Positions 8,165 through 16,698 of a stretch of DNA of 28,007 bases are shown in pieces. Both the position numbers and the translations under genes were made by a program. Each line of letters starts with the position of its first letter. Position 1 is the first letter of the stretch. This DNA is from Bryobacterales bacterium (lineage in GTDB: Bacteria > Acidobacteriota > Terriglobia > Bryobacterales > Bryobacteraceae): assembly GCA_003142355.1 (NCBI GenBank), contig PLMF01000117.1, positions 1 through 28,007 on the forward strand, read 5' to 3'. The notes beneath the pieces are model-generated. The model saw nothing but the letters and a program-made list of their open reading frames with translations. It searched no databases and had not been told where the DNA came from.

Positions 8165-8210
8165 CTCGCTGACGGTCGCGGCTCCGAACGGAGCTGCGAC
8201 CGCAAGGGAG
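8165..8210. repeat. REP-like hairpin repeat, copy 1
   Basis: Inverted arms 8165-8186 and 8189-8210 match at 18 of 22 positions; core GACGGTCGCGGCTCCG. The same core (CTCCCTGACGGTCGC type) builds the hairpin at 25254-25318, so this looks like a dispersed palindromic repeat. It lies between the convergent ends of receptor 1 and the aldo/keto reductase. There is no T-run on either side, so an intrinsic terminator role is not supported here. Confidence 0.6.
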
Positions 8211-8249
8211 TGGTTCCTCGCGAGAGCGCCACGTCACGCGGTCTCGGAC

Positions 8250-9218
8250 CTACGCTTCCGCAGTCCGCTTCCAGTACTCGAGAGCCGGACCTTTCACACC
8301 GCCCGGTCCGGCGGTCACGGCCCGGGTTCGCAACTCCTCCATCTCCCCGGCGGTGAGGGGCTTGAATCGCTCGGCGAACCTGACGTCGTCGTCCAACTGG
8401 CCGTTGGTGCTGCAGCCCACCGGCGTGCAGGAAATGGGGAGGCTCAGCACATAGCTCAGGCACTCTTCGGCATTCAACACGCGAAGCAAGAAGGCGTTCC
8501 CGAAAGTTTTGATTCCCTGGATGCCGATCCCGCGTTCCACCGCCGCCGGCAGCGCGTTCTTTTCGAAGCTCAAATAAGCGTGGTCGGCGGCGTGAAGCGG
8601 CATCAGGATCGAATCCCATTTGTCGTAAGCCTGGAGCATGGCCACGTGGATCTTGGGATCGTAATGGCCGGTGAAGCCAAAGAAGCGGCACTTGCCGGCC
8701 TTCCTGGCGGCCTCGAAGGCCTCGATCGCTCCGCCAGGGCCGAAAATCGTGTCGATTTCACTCTGCTTCTCGAGCCCGTGCATTTGCCACAGATCGAGGT
8801 AATCCGTCTTCATGGCCGTCAGCGAGAGGTGCAGTTCTTGCTCCGCTTCCCGCCTGGTCCGCTTCGTGGTCTTGGTGGTGATAAACAGTTCCTTGCGGAC
8901 GCTCGAAAGGACATCGCCGTAAACTTCTTCGGAATGCCCATCCCAGTAGGCGTGCGCGCAATCGAAGTAGTTCAGCCCGAGATCGTAAGCGTGCTTCACC
9001 TGGACCCGTGCCCGCTCTTTGGTCCGGAGTAAGGCCAAACGCGCCCCGGCATGGCCGATCACCGTAAGCTCCACGCCGGTCTTGCCGAACGCCCGCATGG
9101 GCGTGCCGCCAACCTTGGGCTTGGGTGGCCTGGCGCTGAGTCCCGTGATTCCCAGGCCTCCGAAAACCGCACCCACGAACGTCCTTCGCCGTACTGATAT
9201 TCCGCAATCTGCCGTCAT
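8250..9218 (-). CDS. Aldo/keto reductase family protein with Tat-like leader
   Basis: 322-aa aldo/keto reductase, an NAD(P)H-dependent TIM-barrel oxidoreductase of carbonyl or sugar substrates. The catalytic tetrad is intact: Asp86 and Tyr91 in NYFDCAHAY, Lys116 in ITTKTTKR, His147 in LWQMHG. Residues 10-30 (RRRTFVGAVFGGLGITG) look like a Tat signal. That is unusual for an enzyme needing a soluble dinucleotide; a tightly bound cofactor or a retained leader are both possible. Start ATG 9218 follows a strong GAGGAGG site. The preceding amidohydrolase ends 19 nt upstream, so these are one operon. The substrate cannot be told from the sequence. Confidence 0.85.
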   Translation of the reverse strand: MTADCGISVRRRTFVGAVFGGLGITGLSARPPKPKVGGTPMRAFGKTGVELTVIGHAGARLALLRTKERARVQVKHAYDLGLNYFDCAHAYWDGHSEEVYGDVLSSVRKELFITTKTTKRTRREAEQELHLSLTAMKTDYLDLWQMHGLEKQSEIDTIFGPGGAIEAFEAARKAGKCRFFGFTGHYDPKIHVAMLQAYDKWDSILMPLHAADHAYLSFEKNALPAAVERGIGIQGIKTFGNAFLLRVLNAEECLSYVLSLPISCTPVGCSTNGQLDDDVRFAERFKPLTAGEMEELRTRAVTAGPGGVKGPALEYWKRTAEA

Positions 9219-9237
9219 CTCTCCTCCTCGGGATCCG

Positions 9238-10290
9238 TCACAGCTTGTTGGCCATCTCGATACATAACTCTGTCACAAAGTCGCGGTAACTGCCAACACG
9301 GGTGTCGCCGCCCTTGGCCAGATACGCCAGAAGAATCTTACGGTGGCTCGCCTCCGGCAGATCGACGCCTTTCTTTTGAAACAGCCAGACCGGAGAGTCC
9401 GTCTTCCAATCGGTGCGTTCCCATTTCGCGTCGATAATGCGAGCTGGGCGGCGTTTCTGGAAAAAGTGCCGCTGCGCATTTTCGTGAAAGAATTTCGCCC
9501 TCTCCGCCGGTGTGGGCTTAAGACCGGCGGCGTCGATCCATCCCTGTGTGGAGTGGAAGGTTTCGTCGCGCCAGAGCGCCACCGGGAACTCGCTGCCGTA
9601 CATGACCCTGTCCCAGCCGGTCAATTCCACCAGGGCCCGGGTCCAGACTTTGAGCGGCTCCTGATCCATGTAACCCTGCCGCGAGAAGATCACCAGGAAA
9701 CGGGGATGCCGAAACAAACGCCCCACTAATTCCTGTTTTGAAAATATCGCCGGGTCGGTAGGTCCCGCGAAGTGGGTGCCGCACACGATGCAGTTTGGGT
9801 AGCGGTCCAGAAATCCCAGCAAATGACGGGCCCCGACGCTATACCCCTCGCTTCCTTCCAGATAAGGAGTGCCCCCCGCTTTGCCGACCACATCCAGCAA
9901 CTCCGGCTCCTTGGCGATCAGTTCCGCTTGCAGCCGTATGCCGCTGAATCCGCACTCCATCTGCGCGGTCATGCACGCGATCCTTTCCGCGGACGAGCCG
10001 CCCATAGGCATGCCGATCGTCCGGAAACGATCCGGGAACTGCACCGCGGCGCGGGACAACTCCCGCAGGTCGGGGCAGGTAGCGGCGGTCCCTACAATCG
10101 CCGCTTCCGCGCCGTTGGCGTCAAGAAGCGCTATGTACTCCTCGGCGCTCATGAATCGCGGCAGCGAGACATGTCCCCAGGCGTCGATGATCTTGGGCCG
10201 GTCGTTCTGGGCCGCGGCCACGCCTGCCAGGGAAGCGGCCGCCAGAGAGGTCTTCACGAATTGTCGTCTTGTCGAATTCTCGGTACTCAT
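9238..10290 (-). CDS. Tat-exported amidohydrolase-2 family protein
   Basis: 350-aa member of the amidohydrolase 2 group (TIM-barrel hydrolases, decarboxylases and lactonases). A clear Tat signal is present (TRRQFVKTSLAAASLAGVAAA, residues 7-27). The family features are an N-terminal IIDAWGH strand (34-40), GFSGIRLQ, CGTHFAGP, and the C-terminal MYGSEFPVALWRDE that matches the usual GSD-x-P position. The metal-binding H-x-H of the first strand is reduced to W38-G-H40, so metal use may differ from typical members. ATG 10290 has AAAGGA 5 nt upstream. First gene of a two-gene operon with the aldo/keto reductase. Lactonases of sugar catabolism belong to the same family, but this assignment is only a guess. 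Confidence 0.8.
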   Translation of the reverse strand: MSTENSTRRQFVKTSLAAASLAGVAAAQNDRPKIIDAWGHVSLPRFMSAEEYIALLDANGAEAAIVGTAATCPDLRELSRAAVQFPDRFRTIGMPMGGSSAERIACMTAQMECGFSGIRLQAELIAKEPELLDVVGKAGGTPYLEGSEGYSVGARHLLGFLDRYPNCIVCGTHFAGPTDPAIFSKQELVGRLFRHPRFLVIFSRQGYMDQEPLKVWTRALVELTGWDRVMYGSEFPVALWRDETFHSTQGWIDAAGLKPTPAERAKFFHENAQRHFFQKRRPARIIDAKWERTDWKTDSPVWLFQKKGVDLPEASHRKILLAYLAKGGDTRVGSYRDFVTELCIEMANKL

Positions 10291-10442
10291 ATGATTCCTT
10301 TCAGCACATGGCTATTCCAGGCGGATGACCGCCGCATTCCTTACGACGCTACGCCCTCCGGCTTCGGGAGTCGGGGCGCCTGCTTCCCGGTAATGCAGAC
10401 ACCCCTGTAGCCGCCAATCGGTAACCGCTGGCGGTTTCCGCC

Positions 10443-13400
10443 TCAGAACTCCAGACGGAGACCAAACTGCACGCACCGGGGCTGGTTCTGTTGAGACGTC
10501 ACCATGCCGAACTGCGCCGAGCCGAGCTGCGTCGTCGGCACGCCGAACTGCACGCGGTTGAACAGATTGAAGAACTCGCCGCGGAACTCCAGATTGAAGC
10601 GTTCCGCGAGTTGCGTGCGCTTGCTGACGGCCAGGTCGAAGTTGTTAATGCCAGCGGCGCGCATAGCCGGGTCTACACGCGGCTCATTGCCCCACGAGAA
10701 AGCTCCAGGCGCCACGTAGCATGCCGTGTTGAACCATTGCGAGATCCTCGACTGCGCCGCGCCGGAGAGCACCGGGTCGCAGCCTCCGACGTAGTTCGGC
10801 CGGGTCACTCCGGCTCCAGTCCCGGGACCCGCGTTGCCGACCGCGAAATAGTTCGCCAGCGTGTTCGGGCTGGCAGTGGTCAGCCCCAGCGGGAAGCCCG
10901 ACTGGAACGAAGTGATGCCGTTGAGGCTCCAGCCGGAAACGGCCTTCCCGGCGACTCCCTGCGTGCCGCTCAGGAACTTCTGGCCTTTGCCGAATGGCAG
11001 TTGATACACGTAGCTGATCACCAGGCGATTCGGCACGTCGAAGCTTCCTAGCGATTTCTCGCCCGCGATGTTGTCGTTGTCCTGAACCCCATTCCCACCG
11101 CCGACGGCTTTGCTGTTGGTTTCATTCCAGGGGGTCAGCGTATCCGTCGTCCCGGTGAGCTTCGAGTGGGCGTACGAGATGAGCAATACGCCGCTGGCGA
11201 GGCGCTTCTGAATTTTCACCTGCAGCGCGTGGTAATAGGAATCGCCGGCGGTCGGTCCCAGCGCGCTCATGTAGAGGTACTGAGGATAGGGCTTCAAGAG
11301 ATAACCCTGCATGACCGTGGGCTGGCCCAGCGCCCCGACGTTTGACGGCAGCACCCCATAAAACGGGTTCTTGACCTGCGTCAACAGTGCACTGCCCATG
11401 GTGTCATACTGATCGGGCAGTTGATCGAGGTTCACCGAGTACAAGGGGAGATGCACGCCTCTCGCCCCGGCATAGCCCACATCGATCATCAGGCCCTCGC
11501 CAAACTGCCGTTGGACGTCCAGGTTCCACTGCTGAGCGTATGCGGCCGGCTGATCCGGCAAGGGCGAATCGACCCCCTGCCCGACCAGGCTGTTCACATA
11601 GGCCTGATTGTGGCCCGGCGGCGCTACCAAGCCGTTCTGAAATGGTTTGCTCAACGTCGTCGCAAGGTAAGGCGTGAGCCCTCCGTCGAGCGATGTCACC
11701 ATCGTGGTGGTCGACATGTTTACGGGTACATTGTAGGGCCCGAGGGCGAACGCGGAGGTGTTCGGCAGGAACAGGATTCCATATCCGCCGCGCACTACCC
11801 AGTTGGCAGCGGGGTTGTAGGCGAAACCGACCCGTGGTGAGAACAGCTTCCAATGGAGAATCTGCCAGTCGCGGCTCGAATACTGCGGGGAGTTTACCAG
11901 GGCGAGACCGCCTTGCAGGTTGTTCAGCCCCGTGGCTTGCGACAGGGCCGTCTGCGGCAGGTTCAAAGCGAAAGTGGTCATACTGTCATGCCGCTCATGG
12001 AACGAACCGGGCTGCTCCCAGCGCAATCCCAGGTTGAGGGTCAGCTTGTTGGTCACACGGAACGAGTCGTTGGCGTAAAGACCGGCATAGTAAAGCGTGG
12101 CGAAGGAGAGCACCGGTTCCTGCGCGCTTCCGGCGGAGGGGAAGCCGAGCATCCAGGAAGCGAACCCGTAGCCGGTAGTGGCTGGCGAGCCCGGCCCCGA
12201 GCCAACCAGCGGAAGCTGCGAGGTAAAGCCGGAATCGGCCGTGAACGTGCCGCCAACCGTGTTGCTCTGGAAGTACGACCACTCGATGCGCCGCGCCTCG
12301 CCCCCGAACTTCAGCGTGTGGCGTCCGACCACCTTGGTCAGCGATCCCGACAGGTTGTAGCTGTTGTCCGTCTCGGAAACGAAGGGAACCCCGCTCAAGT
12401 TGTACATCCCCACCACGTTGGGCATCGGCAACTCGGAGAACTGCGCCTGCCCCTGGTACGCGGCCCACCCGGGACCGATCTTCGAGTATTGGAAGTTGCA
12501 GCAGCTATACGGCGTGGCGCCTTCCGGAAACCGCAAGAACGACAGCCGCAGGTCCACCACCGTCGTCGGGCCGACCAGAATCGTGTCGCCCAGCACCGCC
12601 TGGTGGGTGGAGAAAACCTTGGCCCTTCCGGTCACATTCATCAGGGGGTTGGTGGGCGATGGCGGGAAGTGCCAGTACGTGTACCGGCCGAAGATCTGTT
12701 GCTTGCTTCCGAGTTTGTGATCGAAACGCGCCGTGTACTGGTTGTAGACGTACGATCCAGGGTAGTTGATCTGAAAATTGTTGACCACGGCCGTGGGATT
12801 GGTGGCCGCCGGCCACAGCATCGAGGCCAGATTGCCGGCTGCCTGGTTCAGCCGGGTGGCGGGGATGACGTTGCCGGCAAATGGCTGGCGGGTATAAACC
12901 GGGTTCCCGCTGGCGTCCGTGGGACACGCCGAATTGCCACTCGTTCCGCAGGTTGTCAACGGGTCGAAGATCGTCGGGACGCCCTTCTGGGAGAAGTCGC
13001 CCATAAGCATCTGCGGGGTCGGCACGGTGGTCAGAGTCGAAAACGCCTGGCGCAGATCGAAATTTTCCCAGCTTAGAAAGAAGAAGGTCTTGTCTTTTCT
13101 GATTGGGCCGCCAAGCGTCGCGCCGAATTGGTTCTGGACCCATTCCGGCCGGCGGAGACCGGCCCGGTTATTGAAGAAATTGTTGGCATTCAGATCCGTG
13201 TTCCGCAGGTACTCATACAGATCGCCGTGGTACTCGTTGGTGCCAGACTTCGTGGACATATTCAGGACCCCGCCTGCGGAGCGGCCGAATTCCGGGCTGA
13301 TGTTATTCGTCTCCACGTGAAATTCCTGGATGGCGTCCTGCGTCGGGATGAGGGCCATCATCTGACAGTAGCTGATATTGATCGGGACGCCGTCGATATA

Positions 13401-14006
13401 CGCGGCGCTCTGGTTCGCCGCGCCGCCTCCGATCTGATAGTTACCCCAGGAGTTAAGGCTGTTGGTCACCGGGTTCCCGCCGGCCGAGCCTTGCTGCACC
13501 ACGCCTGGTACCAGCGCGGCCAGATTCAACACGTTCCGCCCGTTCAAGGGCAGATCCTGAACCTGCCGGTGTTCGACGACTTGGCCGAGGGTCGAGGTCT
13601 GGGTCTGCAACAACGGAGTTTCCGCCCGAACCTCAACCGCTTGGGTGGCTTCGCCCACCTCTAGAGAAGCGTCGATTCGCACCACACTCTCCACCGCCAC
13701 GGTGATCGGCTGGCGCGTGACACGCTTGAACCCCGCCGCTTGAACCGTGATGCCGTAAGTGCCTGGACGCAGGCTCACAAAAGAGTAGTTGCCGGATGCA
13801 TCCGTTCGGGTGGTCCGCTCTTCGGAGGTTCCGGTATTGGTCAGGGTCGCCGCGGCTCCGGGCACGACGGCGCCGGAGGAATCCGTAGCCGTGCCCACGA
13901 TCGACCCGAAGAAGGTCTGGGCACGTGCCGTCAACGCAAACGCTGCCATGCATACCAGCATCGCAGCGGCACACCCCAGGCTGAGAGTCTGAGAATGCAG
14001 TTTCAT
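10443..14006 (-). CDS. Oar-like TonB-dependent outer-membrane receptor 2
   Basis: 1187-aa receptor of the same family as the other two. Signal peptide (LGCAAAMLVCMAAFALTARA, cleavage ARA|QT about 29/30), carboxypeptidase-regulatory domain (about 35-120: SIVGTATDSSGAVVPGAAAT, SGNYSFVSLRPGTYGITV), and a plug with DLPLNGRNVLNLAALVPGV (about 153-170) and SAAYIDGVPIN. The beta-barrel begins after STKSGTNEYHGDLYEY and ends in QFGLRLEF. ATG 14006 follows AAGGGGG about 9 nt upstream; the frame is open to 14069 but an upstream ATG there has no better site. It lies downstream of the HTH-propeller gene on the same strand, with 356 nt between them holding its own predicted promoter and copy B of the shared element. 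Ligand unknown. Confidence 0.9.
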   Translation of the reverse strand: MKLHSQTLSLGCAAAMLVCMAAFALTARAQTFFGSIVGTATDSSGAVVPGAAATLTNTGTSEERTTRTDASGNYSFVSLRPGTYGITVQAAGFKRVTRQPITVAVESVVRIDASLEVGEATQAVEVRAETPLLQTQTSTLGQVVEHRQVQDLPLNGRNVLNLAALVPGVVQQGSAGGNPVTNSLNSWGNYQIGGGAANQSAAYIDGVPINISYCQMMALIPTQDAIQEFHVETNNISPEFGRSAGGVLNMSTKSGTNEYHGDLYEYLRNTDLNANNFFNNRAGLRRPEWVQNQFGATLGGPIRKDKTFFFLSWENFDLRQAFSTLTTVPTPQMLMGDFSQKGVPTIFDPLTTCGTSGNSACPTDASGNPVYTRQPFAGNVIPATRLNQAAGNLASMLWPAATNPTAVVNNFQINYPGSYVYNQYTARFDHKLGSKQQIFGRYTYWHFPPSPTNPLMNVTGRAKVFSTHQAVLGDTILVGPTTVVDLRLSFLRFPEGATPYSCCNFQYSKIGPGWAAYQGQAQFSELPMPNVVGMYNLSGVPFVSETDNSYNLSGSLTKVVGRHTLKFGGEARRIEWSYFQSNTVGGTFTADSGFTSQLPLVGSGPGSPATTGYGFASWMLGFPSAGSAQEPVLSFATLYYAGLYANDSFRVTNKLTLNLGLRWEQPGSFHERHDSMTTFALNLPQTALSQATGLNNLQGGLALVNSPQYSSRDWQILHWKLFSPRVGFAYNPAANWVVRGGYGILFLPNTSAFALGPYNVPVNMSTTTMVTSLDGGLTPYLATTLSKPFQNGLVAPPGHNQAYVNSLVGQGVDSPLPDQPAAYAQQWNLDVQRQFGEGLMIDVGYAGARGVHLPLYSVNLDQLPDQYDTMGSALLTQVKNPFYGVLPSNVGALGQPTVMQGYLLKPYPQYLYMSALGPTAGDSYYHALQVKIQKRLASGVLLISYAHSKLTGTTDTLTPWNETNSKAVGGGNGVQDNDNIAGEKSLGSFDVPNRLVISYVYQLPFGKGQKFLSGTQGVAGKAVSGWSLNGITSFQSGFPLGLTTASPNTLANYFAVGNAGPGTGAGVTRPNYVGGCDPVLSGAAQSRISQWFNTACYVAPGAFSWGNEPRVDPAMRAAGINNFDLAVSKRTQLAERFNLEFRGEFFNLFNRVQFGVPTTQLGSAQFGMVTSQQNQPRCVQFGLRLEF

Positions 14007-14198
14007 ATTCAAGCCCCCTTTCATTTCCCAACGCGGAGGAAGCAAGCCTCCACGCAAACGAATTTCCAATTAGCCTGGGGACGGACGGTCATCTCCGGCA
14101 CTCAGGCTCGGCCTCGATCTGACAAATTGGGCGCCGGCAAGTCACTAGGAGCACGGTCCACACTTCAGGGACGCCCACGCATTAACGTCCAGAATAGG

Positions 14199-14227
14199 AT
14201 CTTAAACGTGCAGTCTACGCGTGTAAA
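14199..14227 (-). promoter_or_regulatory. Predicted sigma70-type promoter of receptor 2
   Basis: On the minus strand: TTTACA (14227-14222), 17-nt spacer, TAAGAT (14204-14199). TTTACA is a 5-of-6 match to the -35 consensus and starts at position 18 of the shared box. Predicted start of transcription near 14192. Confidence 0.5.
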
Positions 14228-14294
14228 GCGGCAAGAAGTGACACTGGGAGTGGGAACCAGGCGTCTGTCGTCTCGTGCCGTGTCGTGCCTGGCT
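14225..14294 (-). promoter_or_regulatory. Shared receptor upstream element, copy B
   Basis: Read on the minus strand: arm AGCCAGGC (14294-14287), CACGACA and ACGACA words, arm GCCTGGTT (14262-14255), then the box GTGTCACTTCTTGCCGCTTT (14244-14225). The arms can pair over 8 positions with one G-T, although their bases differ from copy A. Same order and orientation as copy A relative to the receptor start. Confidence 0.65.
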
Positions 14295-14362
14295 GAAAGA
14301 TCCAACGGGACATCGAGAATCTCGACGACTGCGGCTGGCTGCCGGAGCCCATGGTCCCAGCC

Positions 14363-16399
14363 TCAGCGGAAGTTCTCCACCACGTAGAGGTCGCCGAACT
14401 GGTCCTCGAATGCCGGAAATAGCAGCCAGCGCCCATCCGGGGAAACGCTCAGGCCATCTCCGAGCCTCTTATCGATGTGGGCGATCCGTTCGGAGCTTCC
14501 AGTCGCGAACCGGTGCAAAAAGACCTCGAAGTACTGTTCAGGGTTCGAGGAGGAGGCGTAATAGATACCCTGCGCTGTGACCGCGAAGCTATGCGGCCGT
14601 CCCAGGATCCTGAGGGCGCCCACCGGGGCCTCCTTGCCCCCGGCGGCAGACACGCGCCAAAGGGCGTCCGAGAACAGCCCCTTGGCATAGTAGACCACTG
14701 AGCCGTCCGGCGATTCCACCGGGCCGAAGCCTCCGCTGTTTGTCAGTTGCACTGCCCCGGCTTCGTTTCCGTCGGCGGGAACCTTCCAAACCTGAAAGGA
14801 ACCGGACCGGTCGGACGTCACGTAGATCCACCTTCCATCGTGAGACCAGCTCGGAAGAAGGTACTGCGCCGGAGGTTTGCCCATGCTTCGGATTTCGCCG
14901 CCACCGGAGGGAATCATGCAGATGTCGTGGTCCCCGCCTCTCTGGCATTCGAAAACGATTTGGCGCCCATCCGGCGACCAACTCGCGGGCACCGCGTCCC
15001 GTCCGGAGGCTGTCGCAAGTTTGACCGGATTGGCGCCATCGCTGTCCGAGATGCGGATCTGGAGACCACCAGGCTGAGCCGAAACAAATGCGATCCGTTT
15101 TCCGTCGGGACTGTACTGTGGCTCAAAGTTCAGTGTGCCGGAAGAGATGACGCGTTTTTGGTTGTTGGCGTCCTTGAGATCAAGACGCCAGATCTCCGTC
15201 TGCAGAGAGTTGGACTGGAAAGCGAGGCGGTCGCCTTGCCGGGAGATCGTCCAATGGGTGCCGATCGGCCCCAGGGACCCTACCGGTTGCGGCGGCCTCA
15301 ATCCATCCCGCTGGATTCGCCAAAACATCCATGTTTCTTGGCGGCTGGCGCGATACAGGAGTTCCCGCCCGCTGCCGGTCCACATGGGGTCCCACGCTCC
15401 GTGGGTCTCCGAGGTGAGTTGCCTGGCTTCGCCGTGCGGCTTGTAATCCTCTGTCAGAGACAACAGGTAAATGTTTGGAATCTCTGTCTTCGAGACGCGC
15501 AGGAAGGCAAGCGTGCGGCCATCGGGAGAGACCGCCGGGCAGCAGTCGGTCGTGGATTCGGCCGTGGAGCCGGTCAGAAGCCGGGTCTCGGGCGTATCTA
15601 CCGAGACCAGGGCCAGTGACGAGGGGGCATTTGGCGCCGGAGTCCGCGGCACGACCAGCCACCGGCTGTCCGCGGTCCAGGAGAGGGCCGGCAGTTTCGG
15701 CTCCCACGCGAGACGCGCATAAAACTCGGCGACCTTATGTTCCGCGCCCCCCTGAGCAGGCACGATCATTATATCCGCCTTCGCTCTTCCACGCGAGGAG
15801 CGGACAAATGCGATGAAGCGGCCGTCGGGAGACCACGCTGGCTCGGAATCCGCCGCCGGGTCGGAGGTCAGGCGTTGAAGCGCGCCCGTGTCGAAGACCT
15901 TTGTATATATGTCGAAGTTGTCCTGGGTCTTGCCATTCCACGAAAACGCCAACCGCTTGCCGTCAGGCGAGAAGGCCGGATGCGTCTCCGCCCCGGGATA
16001 GTCGGTGACCTGAACCACACGGAACGGCGAAGCTGAACGGTTGCGGAGCGATACAAACGATATGATGGCGCCACAGACCAGCAAGGCGCCAAGCGCTGCC
16101 GCGACCAGCGGTACTCGCCGTCTCCCTGCCTCGGTGGGCTGAGAAGAGGAGGCCGGCGGGCCCGAAGACAACCAGCGCCCCACCTCGCCCTCATAGGCGT
16201 ATATCGGGCCCCTCTTCTTCCCTTCCTGGAGCCGCCGGTGAACGGGCAACCCACCCGTTCGCTCCCAACGCTGCACCGTGCGGACGTCGCGGTTCAGAAA
16301 TTGGGCAATTTCTTTCCAAGAATCAAGTCGCCGACCGGACCCCAAGTCAATCGGCTGCGGGAGCGACCCTTGGTCCAGTCTCTGCACGCCTTCCCCCAA
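14363..16399 (-). CDS. Membrane-anchored HTH regulator with TolB-like propeller
   Basis: 678-aa protein with an unusual order of parts. An N-terminal excisionase/MerR-like helix-turn-helix (about 25-78: LDSWKEIAQFLNRDVRTVQR, then LPVHRR and GPIYAYEGEVGRWL) is followed by one transmembrane helix (about 96-118) and a periplasmic beta-propeller. The propeller has at least seven PD40/TolB-type repeats (HPAFSPDGKRLAFSW, EPAWSPDGRFIAFV, PAVSPDGRTLAFLR, EPQYSPDGKRIAFVS, ASWSPDGRQIVFE, PSWSHDGRWIYVT, LSVSPDGRWLLF). This is a CadC/ToxR-like layout, suggesting a one-component sensor-regulator (inference). The start is doubtful: TTG 16399 or GTG 16387 in frame have no good site. An ATG at 16422 with AGGAAG 5 nt upstream is out of frame and would be joined by one extra G in the G5 run near 16399. 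It sits between receptors 2 and 3. Confidence 0.85.
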   Translation of the reverse strand: MGEGVQRLDQGSLPQPIDLGSGRRLDSWKEIAQFLNRDVRTVQRWERTGGLPVHRRLQEGKKRGPIYAYEGEVGRWLSSGPPASSSQPTEAGRRRVPLVAAALGALLVCGAIISFVSLRNRSASPFRVVQVTDYPGAETHPAFSPDGKRLAFSWNGKTQDNFDIYTKVFDTGALQRLTSDPAADSEPAWSPDGRFIAFVRSSRGRAKADIMIVPAQGGAEHKVAEFYARLAWEPKLPALSWTADSRWLVVPRTPAPNAPSSLALVSVDTPETRLLTGSTAESTTDCCPAVSPDGRTLAFLRVSKTEIPNIYLLSLTEDYKPHGEARQLTSETHGAWDPMWTGSGRELLYRASRQETWMFWRIQRDGLRPPQPVGSLGPIGTHWTISRQGDRLAFQSNSLQTEIWRLDLKDANNQKRVISSGTLNFEPQYSPDGKRIAFVSAQPGGLQIRISDSDGANPVKLATASGRDAVPASWSPDGRQIVFECQRGGDHDICMIPSGGGEIRSMGKPPAQYLLPSWSHDGRWIYVTSDRSGSFQVWKVPADGNEAGAVQLTNSGGFGPVESPDGSVVYYAKGLFSDALWRVSAAGGKEAPVGALRILGRPHSFAVTAQGIYYASSSNPEQYFEVFLHRFATGSSERIAHIDKRLGDGLSVSPDGRWLLFPAFEDQFGDLYVVENFR

Positions 16400-16630
16400 G
16401 GGCTAAGTGCCAGGATTTCCATTTTGTCTTCCTGGCCGCCTTTGATTATACACCCAGCCGCCTCCTTGGTGTCCCTTTTCCTTCATTCGTTCATCCCGGC
16501 CGGCTTCGCTGGTCTGGGAAGCGGCCAGCTCCACCTCCTCCGGGTTTGGCAACAGCCCACTGACGCTCAGGCCTCCCGAGGAGAAAGTAAACTACCGTAC
16601 GAAGGGCGTTCCATCTGAAACGTTACATGT

Positions 16631-16672
16631 GGCACGACCAGACAAAGGGGCGATGTCGCGTCTTGCCGCTTG
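16631..16672 (+). promoter_or_regulatory. Shared receptor upstream element, copy C
   Basis: GGCACGACCAGACA at 16631-16644 followed by the box ATGTCGCGTCTTGCCGCTTG (16653-16672). Shorter than copies A and B: the inverted arms are not recognisable, and only one clear ACGAC word remains. The box is nevertheless in the same place relative to the -35. Confidence 0.6.
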
Positions 16673-16698
16673 CCGGGATATATTTGCGCCCTTACACT
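16670..16698 (+). promoter_or_regulatory. Predicted sigma70-type promoter of receptor 3
   Basis: TTGCCG (16670-16675), 17-nt spacer, TACACT (16693-16698). Each hexamer matches consensus at 4 of 6 positions. The -35 starts at position 18 of the shared box, as in the other two receptor promoters. Predicted start of transcription near 16705. Confidence 0.45.

Larger units (their letters stand above)
14007..14362 (-). other. Leader and promoter region of receptor 2
   Basis: Gap of 356 bp between the HTH-propeller gene and receptor 2. It holds copy B of the shared element (14225-14294) and a predicted promoter (14199-14227), then a leader of about 185 nt. No coding region and no obvious terminator for the upstream gene were seen, so read-through is possible. 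Confidence 0.6.

Noticed and set aside
8165..8210. Bidirectional terminator between receptor 1 and the aldo/keto reductase
   Set aside because: The hairpin is good, but neither strand has a T-run after it, so only a repeat is claimed.
16630..16646. TGGCACG as the -24 part of a sigma54 promoter
   Set aside because: The matching -12 element (TTGC) is absent at the required distance, and copies A and B do not keep the -24 GG. A sigma70-type promoter aligned with the shared box fits better.
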